Shown here: positions 1 to 7,753 of the stretch, piece after piece
Layout of the letters: each line of letters starts with the position of its first letter
How positions within the stretch are numbered: position 1 is the first letter of the stretch
Source: Amycolatopsis saalfeldensis
GTDB lineage: Bacteria; Actinomycetota; Actinomycetes; Mycobacteriales; Pseudonocardiaceae
Length of the DNA: 64,000 bases
NCBI RefSeq assembly: GCF_900110575.1
Contig: NZ_FOEF01000011.1
Coordinates: 62,001-126,000 of the forward strand
Reading direction: 5' to 3'
The notes under the pieces: model-generated
The model's database searches: none
Told to the model about the DNA's origin: nothing
What the model saw: only the letters and a program-made list of their open reading frames with translations
Made by a program: the position numbers and the translations under genes

Positions 1-768
1 GCCGCAACCGGCCTCACTCAGCTTGGTGGCGTAGCGAATTCCGCCCGCGAGGTGGGCGCGGAAGGCCGGGTCGGCGTAGGACTCCTTGGTGTGGCCGCCG
101 CCGGTGTACCAGGACCGGCCGCCGGAGTTCTCGTGGCACCAGGCGATCGGGTGATCGCCCATCGCGTCCGCGCCGGGCTGGTAGCTCTTCTCGTCCAGGC
201 TGGCCAGCACATGGACGTTACTGCGCGGATTGTCGCGGTAGTTGTACCACTCGTCGGTGCGTGGCCAGGTCTCCGGAAGATCCTTTGTGGACACGTGGCC
301 GCGGTCCTCGACCTTGACGTCCGCCTGCTGGATGGCCGGATGCGATTTGAAGTACGCCCCGACCAGTTCGCCGTACCAGGGCCAGTCGTATTCGGTGTCG
401 GAGGCGGCGTGCACGCCCACGTACCCGCCGCCGGCCTTCACGTATCGCTCGAACGCAGCCTGCTGGTCTGCGTCCAGGACGTCACCAGTAGTGGAAAGCC
501 AGACGACCGCGCTGAACCGCTGGAGGTTCGCGTCGGTGAATGCCGCCGCGTCCTCGGTGGCCTCCACGCCGAAATGGTTTTCCGCACCCAGTTCCTGGAT
601 CGCCTTGATCCCGTCCGGAATCGAATCGTGGCGGAAACCCGCGGTTTTGGAGAAGACGAGCACCGTCGCCTCTTCGTGCTCCGGTTCGGCCTCCACCGGT
701 AGCGCGATGCCGGTCAGGGCCGTGATCATGGACGCGACGAGCACGCCGAGCCGTCGTTTCAGAGACAT
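1..768 (-). CDS. Secreted ThuA-domain protein (partial, C-terminus off the left edge)
   Basis: The 256 visible codons start with a basic N-terminus (MSLKRRLG), a hydrophobic stretch and an AEPE boundary, so a signal peptide and export are likely. The mature part has ThuA (glutamine-amidotransferase-like) features: VLVFSKTAGFRHDSI near residue 40, GGGYVGVHAASDTEYDW near residue 110, and HPIAWCHENSGGRSWYTGGG near residue 210. ThuA proteins are linked to sugar use, but the reaction here is unknown. The ATG lies 66 bp downstream of the preceding phosphodiesterase gene on the same strand, so it may be the tail of the ebo-type operon. The reading frame is open to base 1, so the stop lies outside the window. 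Confidence 0.88.
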   Translation of the reverse strand, partial: MSLKRRLGVLVASMITALTGIALPVEAEPEHEEATVLVFSKTAGFRHDSIPDGIKAIQELGAENHFGVEATEDAAAFTDANLQRFSAVVWLSTTGDVLDADQQAAFERYVKAGGGYVGVHAASDTEYDWPWYGELVGAYFKSHPAIQQADVKVEDRGHVSTKDLPETWPRTDEWYNYRDNPRSNVHVLASLDEKSYQPGADAMGDHPIAWCHENSGGRSWYTGGGHTKESYADPAFRAHLAGGIRYATKLSEAGCG

Positions 769-834
769 AGCTGTAGCGATCCTTCCAATGAGCGGCAGCG
801 ATCAATGAACCGGATTGCGGTGGAGCTTCTTCTC

Positions 835-2208
835 CTATTTCAAGCCTTGTAGGGACAACAACAATGGGTGAACGCCGGTGGCGCCGATGCGGCCGGATGG
901 CTGAAAGGCGGGATCCGAACACAGCAGCAGCGGACCGTCTTCGGCGGAATCCGGAAGCCGCCCGTGTGAACCGCGCACCCAGCGCGGATCGGTCGGGACG
1001 ACGTCCATCGCGTACCGCAGCCCGGCGAACTTCTTCGCCAGGTTCAGCCCGGCCCGCGCCTTCGCGAACTTGTCCTCGGGGTCGAAGAACAGCTCGGCCG
1101 GGTCGTACCCGGGTTTGCGGTGGATCTCGACGCCACGCGCGAAATCGGGTTTGCGGGCGTCATCGAGCCAGTAGTAGTAGGTGAACCACGAGTCCGGCTC
1201 AGCCACCGCGACCAGCTCGCCCGCGCGTTCGTGGTCGATGCCGTACTTCGCCTGCGCCTCCCGGTCGAGGACCTCGTCGACCCCGGCCAGCTCCCCGACG
1301 ATCGACCGGACGCGGTCCACATCGGACTCATCGCGGACGTACACGTGCGCGACCTGGTGATCGGCGACGGCGAACGCCCGTGAGGCCCAGGGGTCGAGGT
1401 ATTCCATGCCCGCCTGGGTGTAGACCTCCAGCAACCCTTCGCGACGCAGCGCGCGGTTGATGTCGACCGGCCGGTTCGTCGGAGTGATCCCGTACTCGCT
1501 CAAAGCGACCACGGTCGCCCCGGCATTGCGGGCGTCATCGAGCAGCGGGGCCAGCGCGTTGTCCAGCTCCCTAGCCGCGTTGGCCGCTTCGGGTCCGTCA
1601 GGGCCGAAGCGCTGGAGGTCGTAGTCCAGGTGCGGGACGTAGGCCAGCAGCAGGTCCGGCCGCCGCTCGCGCAGGATCTGCCGCGTCGCGCCGATCACCC
1701 ACTGGCTCGACTTGAGCGACGCCGTCGGGCCCCAGTACTGGAACAGCGGGAATTCGCCCAGCTCACTCGTCAGCCGGTCGTGCAGCTCGGGCGGGCGCAC
1801 GTACGCGTCCGGCGACTTGCGGCCGTCGGCGTGGTAGATCGGCCGCGGGGTCACGGTGACGTCGGTGGACATCCCCATCGCGTACCACCAGCAGACGTTC
1901 GCCGAGGTGTACCCGGGATGCGCCGCCCGCGCGGTCTCCCACAGCTTCTCCCCGCCGACGAGCCGGTTGTGCTGGCGCCACAGGAAGATCTCGCCCAGCT
2001 CGCGGAAGTACCAGCCGTTGCCGACGATCCCGTGCTGGGCCGGCATCAGCCCGGTCAGGAAGGTCGACTGCGCACTACAGGTGACTGCCGGCAGCACCGT
2101 GCCCAGCTCCGCCTGCCAGCCCTCGCGCGCCACCGCGGACAGCTTCGGCATGTCCCGCAACACCTTCGGGGTCAGCCCGACGACGTCGATCACCACCAGC
2201 GGCTTCAT
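835..2208 (-). CDS. eboF: Alkaline phosphatase/nucleotide pyrophosphatase family protein, EboF-like
   Basis: 457 residues of the type I phosphodiesterase/nucleotide pyrophosphatase superfamily, a metal-dependent hydrolase fold that cleaves phosphoesters. Visible features: a first metal aspartate in VVIDVVGLTP at the N-terminus, a nucleophile region AVTCSAQSTFLTGLMPAQHG near residue 45, SEYGITPT mid-protein, DHQVAHVYV, and a SHGRLPDS histidine near the C-terminus. The ATG at 2208 overlaps the stop of the upstream EboE gene in an ATGA, which decides the start over an upstream GTG. This is the last ebo-type gene. By context it may remove a phosphate from the pathway product. The substrate is unknown. 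Confidence 0.85.
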   Translation of the reverse strand: MKPLVVIDVVGLTPKVLRDMPKLSAVAREGWQAELGTVLPAVTCSAQSTFLTGLMPAQHGIVGNGWYFRELGEIFLWRQHNRLVGGEKLWETARAAHPGYTSANVCWWYAMGMSTDVTVTPRPIYHADGRKSPDAYVRPPELHDRLTSELGEFPLFQYWGPTASLKSSQWVIGATRQILRERRPDLLLAYVPHLDYDLQRFGPDGPEAANAARELDNALAPLLDDARNAGATVVALSEYGITPTNRPVDINRALRREGLLEVYTQAGMEYLDPWASRAFAVADHQVAHVYVRDESDVDRVRSIVGELAGVDEVLDREAQAKYGIDHERAGELVAVAEPDSWFTYYYWLDDARKPDFARGVEIHRKPGYDPAELFFDPEDKFAKARAGLNLAKKFAGLRYAMDVVPTDPRWVRGSHGRLPDSAEDGPLLLCSDPAFQPSGRIGATGVHPLLLSLQGLK

Positions 2209-3287
2209 GCGGAAACCCCTTCCCGGACGAGGTTGTCCCGAGCCCATTCGAGTTCGGCCGCGATCCCGCCGACCAGGTCCCCGGCGTCCGGCAGCACGCT
2301 CCAGGTGTAGGTCTCCACCTCGACGTGCGGCTCACCGGGCAGGCCGGCGGCCACCGCGCTCAGCACGTCCGTCGTCGTGCTGAGCGGCGCCGCCGGTTCC
2401 TGGTGCAGCGGCATGTGGAAGTGCACCCGCCACGGCCCCTCCCCCGGCAGGTCCGCCCACGCCTCCGGCAGGTCGTCGGACTGGTGCACCACCCCGTCGG
2501 CGCCGAGTTCGCGCACCTGGTGCAGGTACCGGGGTTCGGCGAAAGCGGCCAGCGCCTCACGTGCCTCGGCCGGCTTCTCCACGTGCAGCGCCGCGGAGGC
2601 CTGCACCTTGACGACGTCCACTCCGGACTTCGCGATCGCCGCCAGGGTTTCCGCCGGATCGGCGAACGAAACCGCCAGGTGACAGGTGTCCAGGCACAGC
2701 CCGACGTACTCCGGGTCGACGCGGCCCGCCAGCCAGCCCAGCGCGTCCGCCACCGTGTCCAGCACACAGCCCGGCTCGGGCTCGACGGCCAGCCGGATCG
2801 GCCGTTCGCCGGTGCTCCGGATCGCCTGCACGACCTGGTCGAACGCCTCGGCCGCCCGGCGGTCGTCGTGTTCGGTCCACGGCTCACGCCAAGCGAGCGG
2901 GAGCGTGGAGATGCTGCCGTACGACGCGTCGGCGGCAAGCAGGTCCGCGAGCACGGTCACGCAGTCGATCGTGTAAGCCGCCCGCTCCTTGCTGGTCCAC
3001 GTTGGACGGTAGACGGCCTGCTTGACCACCTCGTCGTGGAAACCGCCGTACGGGAAGGCATTGAGCGTGTACACGGCCAGCCCGCGGGCGTCCAGCTCCG
3101 CGCGGAAGCGCTTACGTGCGGTGGCGTCGTCGGCGAGCCCGCGCGCGACCGGAGCGGACAGCCAGAGCCCGACGCCGAGCCGGTCGGCGCCCAGCCGCTC
3201 GCGGACGGGCAGCGCGTACCGCTCCAGTTGCGCGACGATGCCGTCGACGTCCTCGGCGGGGTGCACGTTGGTGCAGTAGGAGATCAT
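2205..3287 (-). CDS. eboE: Metabolite traffic protein EboE (TIM-barrel)
   Basis: 360 residues resembling xylose-isomerase-like TIM barrels and specifically EboE. Visible features: MISYCTNVHPAEDVDGIVAQ at the N-terminus, LNAFPYGGFHDEVVKQAVYRP, LAVEPEPGC, YVGLCLDTCHLAVSF, and HFHMPLHQEP followed by VEVETYTWSVLP. The Glu, Asp and His residues fit a divalent-metal site. EboE belongs to the ebo operon, known from cyanobacteria, where it is needed for movement of the scytonemin precursor to the periplasm, and from Pseudomonas and algae. The exact reaction is unknown. It overlaps both neighbours by 4 bp, so translation is coupled to the TatD-like gene upstream and the phosphodiesterase downstream. 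Confidence 0.85.
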   Translation of the reverse strand: MISYCTNVHPAEDVDGIVAQLERYALPVRERLGADRLGVGLWLSAPVARGLADDATARKRFRAELDARGLAVYTLNAFPYGGFHDEVVKQAVYRPTWTSKERAAYTIDCVTVLADLLAADASYGSISTLPLAWREPWTEHDDRRAAEAFDQVVQAIRSTGERPIRLAVEPEPGCVLDTVADALGWLAGRVDPEYVGLCLDTCHLAVSFADPAETLAAIAKSGVDVVKVQASAALHVEKPAEAREALAAFAEPRYLHQVRELGADGVVHQSDDLPEAWADLPGEGPWRVHFHMPLHQEPAAPLSTTTDVLSAVAAGLPGEPHVEVETYTWSVLPDAGDLVGGIAAELEWARDNLVREGVSA

Positions 3288-4147
3288 TTGCGCGCACCCC
3301 GCAGCACCGAGTTGCCCGCGAACTCACTCGCCTCGCCGGTGAAGCCGGGCAGCGGGTCGAGGGTGAGCCGGCCGCTCTGGCCGTAGAAGGCGACCGGGTT
3401 TTCCCACAGCACCCGGTCCACGTCCGCCTCGGTGAACCCGGCTTCGAGCATCGCCTCACCGGTCTTCGCGGTCTTCAGCGGATCGGAGCGACCCCAATCG
3501 GCGGCCGAGTTGACGATCATCTTCTCCAGCCCGTACCGGCGCAGGATCTCGACCATCCGGTGTTCGTCCATTTTGGTGTCCGGGTAGATGGAGAACCCCA
3601 TCCAGGCGCCGGAATCCTTGACCAGCTCGACCGTGACCTCGTTGAGGTGATCGACCACCACCCGCTCGGGCGCGAGCCCGGACTCGCCGACCACGTCGAG
3701 CGTGCGCTTGGTCCCTTCCAGCTTGTCGCGATGCGGGGTGTGCACCAGTACCGGGAGTTCGTGCTCGACGGCGAGCTGCAGCTGGCGCGCGAAGACCTCG
3801 TCCTCCTCCTTGGTCATCGAGTCGTAGCCGACCTCGCCGACCGCGACCACCCCGTCCTTGGCCAGGTAACGCGGCAGCACGTCGAGCACCTCGACGCACC
3901 GGGGATCGTTGACCTCCTTGGGGTTCAGCGCGATCGTGCAGTGGTGCCGGATGCCGAACTGGGCCGCGCGGAAGCGCTCCCAGCCGATGAGCGCGTCGAA
4001 GTAGTCGGTGAAGGAGCCGACGCTGGTGCGCGGCTGGCCGAGCCAGAACGCCGGCTCGACGAGCGCGCGGACGCCGGCCGCGTACATCGCCTCGTAGTCG
4101 TTGGTGGTCCGGGAGGTCATGTGGATGTGGGGATCGAAGATGCGCAC
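3284..4147 (-). CDS. eboB: TatD-family metal-dependent hydrolase, EboB-like
   Basis: 287 residues with the amidohydrolase/TatD layout. A DPHIHM metal motif sits at residues 5-10, VGEVGYDSM carries the bridging acid, PVLVHTPHR and VVDHLNEV carry histidines, and NSAADWGRSDP carries the final aspartate. Length matches the family. The related TatD proteins are nucleases or hydrolases, but in ebo operons the role is unresolved. The gene is 3 bp downstream of the EboA-fusion gene and overlaps EboE by 4 bp, so it sits inside the coupled operon. Confidence 0.87.
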   Translation of the reverse strand: MRIFDPHIHMTSRTTNDYEAMYAAGVRALVEPAFWLGQPRTSVGSFTDYFDALIGWERFRAAQFGIRHHCTIALNPKEVNDPRCVEVLDVLPRYLAKDGVVAVGEVGYDSMTKEEDEVFARQLQLAVEHELPVLVHTPHRDKLEGTKRTLDVVGESGLAPERVVVDHLNEVTVELVKDSGAWMGFSIYPDTKMDEHRMVEILRRYGLEKMIVNSAADWGRSDPLKTAKTGEAMLEAGFTEADVDRVLWENPVAFYGQSGRLTLDPLPGFTGEASEFAGNSVLRGARK

Positions 4148-4150
4148 GGG

Positions 4151-5593
4151 CTATCGACCTTCCTCGAGCAGCTTCAGGGCGTCGGTGGGCACGTCGCGTC
4201 CGGCCGCCCGGCGTTCGTCGGCGAAGTCGGCGAGCATCCTTCGCAGCTCCTCGTCGGCGCGCGTTTCGAGACTCGCGACAGCGGCGAGCGGCACACCCAC
4301 GAAGACGCACTTCAGCACCCCGTGCCGCCACGCGTGCGGCTCCAGGTGACGCGCCGCGAAGGCGCCCATGGCCGCGGCGACCAGCCGAGTATCGTTGGCG
4401 CGCAACGCCTCCTCGACGATCCGTTGCCCGGCAGCGCTGAGCTTTCCTTCGATCACCCCGTCCTCGACGAGCTGGTTCAGCCCGCGCAGGACCCCGCGCC
4501 GCTCAGCGTCGTCGCCGTACCGGTACAGCTCGCCCAGCTCCGCCGCCAGCTCGTCGGCCGACACCTGACGCGCCAGCACGGTGATCAGCCGGGAGCGGGC
4601 CCGATCGTCGACGGTGCCGTCGACCAGCCCTTGCGGATCGGTCTCGGGATGCAACGGCGCGCGGCCGACCTCACGTCCGACGGCCGGGAACAGCGAGCCG
4701 ATCACCGACGGCCGCTCCTGGATCTGCAGTTCGGCTTGACCCAGCCAGGTGTCGGGCGGGGTTTCGACCGGCCGCGCCGCCCGCAGTGCCTCGATCGACC
4801 GCCGCGCGACATCCGGCGCGGCATGGCTGTGGCGGGGCAGCTCGACCGCGGCCAGCCCGGTGTAACCGATCTCGTCGAGCGCGGCGAGGGTCGCGGGCAG
4901 GTCCAGCTGCCCGTCGCCGAACTCCAGGTGCTCGTGGACGTCCGGGACCATGTCGTCGAGCTGCACGTTCCACAGCAGCGGCCCGGCGAGGCGGATGCAG
5001 TCGGCCGCGTCGGCCGGTTCCACGGCCACACAGTGCCCGACGTCGAGCGTGACGCCGAACAGCTCCGGCTCGCCGAGTTCCGCACGCAGGTCCAGCACCT
5101 GGCTCAAGTGCTGCACCAGGTGGCCGGGCTCGGGCTCCATGGCCAGCCGGACGTTCAGCCGTTCCGCGTGCTCCAGCACCGCGGCGAGCCCGGCCCGCAG
5201 CCGCACCCAGGCGACATCGACGTCCACTGTGGACACCCCGGACCAGAACGAGACGCAGTCCGCGCCGAGGTCCGCCGCGATCCGCAGGGCGCGCGCCAGG
5301 AAGTCGATCCGCGGCTCGGGTGCGTGCGAGAGCAGCGTCGGCGAGTGCTTGTGCCACGGGTCGAGCAGGTACCGCGCGCCGGTTTCGATCACCACGCGGT
5401 TCAGGCCGAGGGCCGAAAGCCGGGCGGCGACGTGGTCGACCCGCTGGGCCAGATCGTCGGCGAACGGGTCGAGGTGGTCGTGGTCCAGCGTCAGCGCCAC
5501 ACCGGTGTAACCGAGGTCGGCGATCACCGCGAGCGCGTCGTCGAGCCGGTGGTTGGCGAAGCCGTTGGTGCCGTAGCCGAGGTGGAAGGTCAT
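4151..5593 (-). CDS. eboA: Sugar-phosphate isomerase-like TIM barrel fused to an EboA domain
   Basis: 480 residues. The first ~270 form an AP-endonuclease-2/xylose-isomerase-type barrel: FHLGYGTNGFANHRLDD, VALTLDHDHLDPF, NVRLAMEPEPGHLVQH, VTLDVGHCVAVEP and AAVELPRHSHAAPD carry Glu/Asp/His metal ligands. Residues ~280-480 match EboA (LGQAELQIQERPSVIGSLFP, then alanine-rich helices and WRHGVLKCVFVGVPLAAVA). In cyanobacterial ebo operons EboA is separate, so this is a two-domain fusion. The frame is open upstream to 6097 over the prenyltransferase, but the ATG at 5593 overlaps that gene's stop by 4 bp and begins the conserved barrel. Confidence 0.85.
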   Translation of the reverse strand: MTFHLGYGTNGFANHRLDDALAVIADLGYTGVALTLDHDHLDPFADDLAQRVDHVAARLSALGLNRVVIETGARYLLDPWHKHSPTLLSHAPEPRIDFLARALRIAADLGADCVSFWSGVSTVDVDVAWVRLRAGLAAVLEHAERLNVRLAMEPEPGHLVQHLSQVLDLRAELGEPELFGVTLDVGHCVAVEPADAADCIRLAGPLLWNVQLDDMVPDVHEHLEFGDGQLDLPATLAALDEIGYTGLAAVELPRHSHAAPDVARRSIEALRAARPVETPPDTWLGQAELQIQERPSVIGSLFPAVGREVGRAPLHPETDPQGLVDGTVDDRARSRLITVLARQVSADELAAELGELYRYGDDAERRGVLRGLNQLVEDGVIEGKLSAAGQRIVEEALRANDTRLVAAAMGAFAARHLEPHAWRHGVLKCVFVGVPLAAVASLETRADEELRRMLADFADERRAAGRDVPTDALKLLEEGR

Positions 5594-6489
5594 GTCGGGC
5601 TCACCTTCCGCGACAGTCTGCGCGCGATCGGCAGGGCGGCCGCGACCAGCGCCGCGCCGAGTACCGAGCGCTTGGCCGCGAGCGAGGCCTGCAACGGGAC
5701 CATGCCGTGGATGCCGGTTTTGGTGGCGTGGCGGACCGCCTTGGCCGAGGGGGCGCGGACGGCGTCCGCCTGCGCCCGGCCGACGAAGCCCGCGTAACCC
5801 GAGCCCGCGGCCACCGACACGAGCCGGTTCCACCGGGTGCAAGCCGGACCCGAAGCTGCCAACGTTGTCGCCACGCTGGTGGTGACGAGCGCGGCACGGG
5901 CGGTATTCGGGTTCGCGCCGTGCACCTCGCCGGTCGACAACGCGGTGACGCCGAGCGTGTGCACGCCCACCGCCGCCGCGGCCGTCGCCGCCCGCCGGGT
6001 TTCTCCGCCCGCGCCCAGCAGAACGTCGAGGGTGCGGCAGACCGCCATCGCGAACGGGCCGGCCGGGGTCGGCTTGAACACGGTGTCGTAGGCCCACACC
6101 GAAGCCGCGAGCGGGACCGCCACTGTCATCGCCCGGCGGCCGCCGCCTAGCGCGGCCAGGCCCAGCCCGGCCGCGGTCAGCGCGGCCCCGGTGCCGAGCG
6201 CCGCTCCGGAGCTGACCCGCCCGGACGGGATCGGCCGCTCGGGCCGTTCCACGGCGTCGAGCTTCCGGTCCGCCCAGTCGTTGAGCGCCATCCCGGCCCA
6301 GTAGAAAGCGACCGACGAGAACGGGAGCAGCAACCGCCGCCCGGTCATCCGCAGTCCCGCGGCAGCGGACCCGGCGACGGTGTCACCGAGGACGGTCAGC
6401 GCGGCCGGGGCGCGGACCAGCTGCACGTAATCCTTGAGCGCAGGACCTTTCACCGCTGGAACCGGCACGGGGACCTCAAGAGTCTTCAC
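5590..6489 (-). CDS. eboC: UbiA-like prenyltransferase (SCO3242/EboC type)
   Basis: 299 residues, mostly hydrophobic, with about eight membrane segments. The prenyl-diphosphate motif NDWADRKLDAVERPERPIP near residue 90 has the N-D-x-x-D signature of UbiA enzymes, followed by a YDTVFKPT second region near residue 150. UbiA enzymes transfer an isoprenoid chain to an aromatic or polar acceptor in the membrane. It overlaps the inositol-phosphate synthase gene upstream by 4 bp (6486-6489) and the EboA fusion downstream by 4 bp. Context suggests a cyclitol-derived acceptor, which is inference. Confidence 0.85.
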   Translation of the reverse strand: MKTLEVPVPVPAVKGPALKDYVQLVRAPAALTVLGDTVAGSAAAGLRMTGRRLLLPFSSVAFYWAGMALNDWADRKLDAVERPERPIPSGRVSSGAALGTGAALTAAGLGLAALGGGRRAMTVAVPLAASVWAYDTVFKPTPAGPFAMAVCRTLDVLLGAGGETRRAATAAAAVGVHTLGVTALSTGEVHGANPNTARAALVTTSVATTLAASGPACTRWNRLVSVAAGSGYAGFVGRAQADAVRAPSAKAVRHATKTGIHGMVPLQASLAAKRSVLGAALVAAALPIARRLSRKVSPT

Positions 6490-7643
6490 AGGGTCGCCGC
6501 CCAGTCCGTCAGCCGACGGGTCTGTTCGGCGAACCGGTGCTCGTCGCTGCCCAGCGGGTCCTTGAAGAAGAACCCGAGTTCGGTCAGCGCCCCGGTCTGC
6601 CCGGCCGCGTGCGCCGCGCCCACCAGCCGGGCGAGATCGAGGACCAACGGCGCCGCGAGCGCCGAGTCGTAACCGGTCCAGGTGAACTGCAAGCTCATCC
6701 GCGCGCCGAGGAAACCCTCGAAAGACACGTGATCCCAGGCCGTTTTGACCTCGCCGAGGTCCGGCACGTTGTCGATGTGCAGCGGCGCGGTGACCTCGTC
6801 GCCGAGCAGCGCCGCCAGCCCGCGGGCCTTGGATTCGAGCTTGCTGCCGACGGTCACCGGGTCGGCCAGCGTCTCGCCGTCACCGCCGCCCAGCAGGTTG
6901 GTGCCGGACCACGAGCGGACCTTCAGCGCCCGGGCGGAGAACATCGGCGCGAGAACGGTGCGCAGCAAGGTCTCGCCGGTCTTGCCGTCACAACCCGCGT
7001 ACGGAAGTCCCTCTCGCGCCGCGAGTTGCTGCAACGCCGGCAGGGTGATCCCGGCGGATGGCGTGAATCCGACGTACGGGCTGCCCGCCTTCAGCGCCGC
7101 GTACGCCGAAAGCGAGCTGGGCGGAAGCACGGCGCGGGCCGGGTCGGCCAGCGCCTGTTCGAGCGCGCCGAGGTCGTCGTGCTCAGGCAGGTGCGGACAC
7201 GGGGCCTCGGTGGAGGAAATGTCGATCACCACGACCCGGGCGAGGTCGTGCCGGACGGCGAAGTCCCGGATGTCGGCGGAAAGCCGTTCGGCCGCGTCGG
7301 CCTGCGCGCCCGTGTGCGTCGCCGGGTGATAACCGTCGCGAATCTCGGCGTCCACCTCGGCCAGCCCGGCGCGGACCGCCGCGAACACCGCGTGGCCGAG
7401 CACCCCGGCGCCGGCCAGCTGCTCGGCGCGCTTCTCCAGCGGGGTGGCCACGATGTCGTGGCCGCCGATGACCAGGTCGTCCCAGCCGGGCAACGGCACG
7501 CCGGCGAACGCGGGCAGCTCGGTGACACAGCCGGTCGGCCCGGCCACCCGCGCGCGCAGGGCGAGCAGCCCGGCGGTCGCGGTCGTGGCGACCGAGCCCC
7601 TCGCTCCTACCAGCCAAAGGCCGGTGCGCTCCTGAGCAGGCAT
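6486..7643 (-). CDS. Inositol-3-phosphate synthase family protein
   Basis: 385 residues. N-terminal Rossmann signature LWLVGARGSVATTATAG. Family hallmarks follow: VIDISSTEAPCPHLPE, SPYVGFTPSAGITLPALQQ, YAGCDGKTGETLLRT, RSWSGTNLLGGGDGETL and LQFTWTGYDSALAAPLVLDLARL. Members convert glucose-6-phosphate to inositol-3-phosphate with bound NAD. A GTG at 7652 (9 bases upstream) is an alternative start, and a purine-rich GGTGGAGG lies just before the chosen ATG. It heads the ebo-type gene run and overlaps the prenyltransferase. It may be a specialised paralogue rather than the housekeeping enzyme for phosphatidylinositol and mycothiol. Confidence 0.88.
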   Translation of the reverse strand: MPAQERTGLWLVGARGSVATTATAGLLALRARVAGPTGCVTELPAFAGVPLPGWDDLVIGGHDIVATPLEKRAEQLAGAGVLGHAVFAAVRAGLAEVDAEIRDGYHPATHTGAQADAAERLSADIRDFAVRHDLARVVVIDISSTEAPCPHLPEHDDLGALEQALADPARAVLPPSSLSAYAALKAGSPYVGFTPSAGITLPALQQLAAREGLPYAGCDGKTGETLLRTVLAPMFSARALKVRSWSGTNLLGGGDGETLADPVTVGSKLESKARGLAALLGDEVTAPLHIDNVPDLGEVKTAWDHVSFEGFLGARMSLQFTWTGYDSALAAPLVLDLARLVGAAHAAGQTGALTELGFFFKDPLGSDEHRFAEQTRRLTDWAATL

Positions 7644-7753
7644 AACCTCCACCTTTCCCCCAGCCGCCGCCCGACCTTCGGTGATCGGGCGCTTCGGCTC
7701 GAACCAGTCGTTGTGCTGTCTCCACTACGACTTCGGCTGGATCGACTTGTCAG

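Noticed and set aside
3116..5797. 893-codon plus-strand ORF
   Set aside because: Arg/Gly/Val/His-rich shadow of the EboE, EboB and EboA genes on the other strand, with no domain features.
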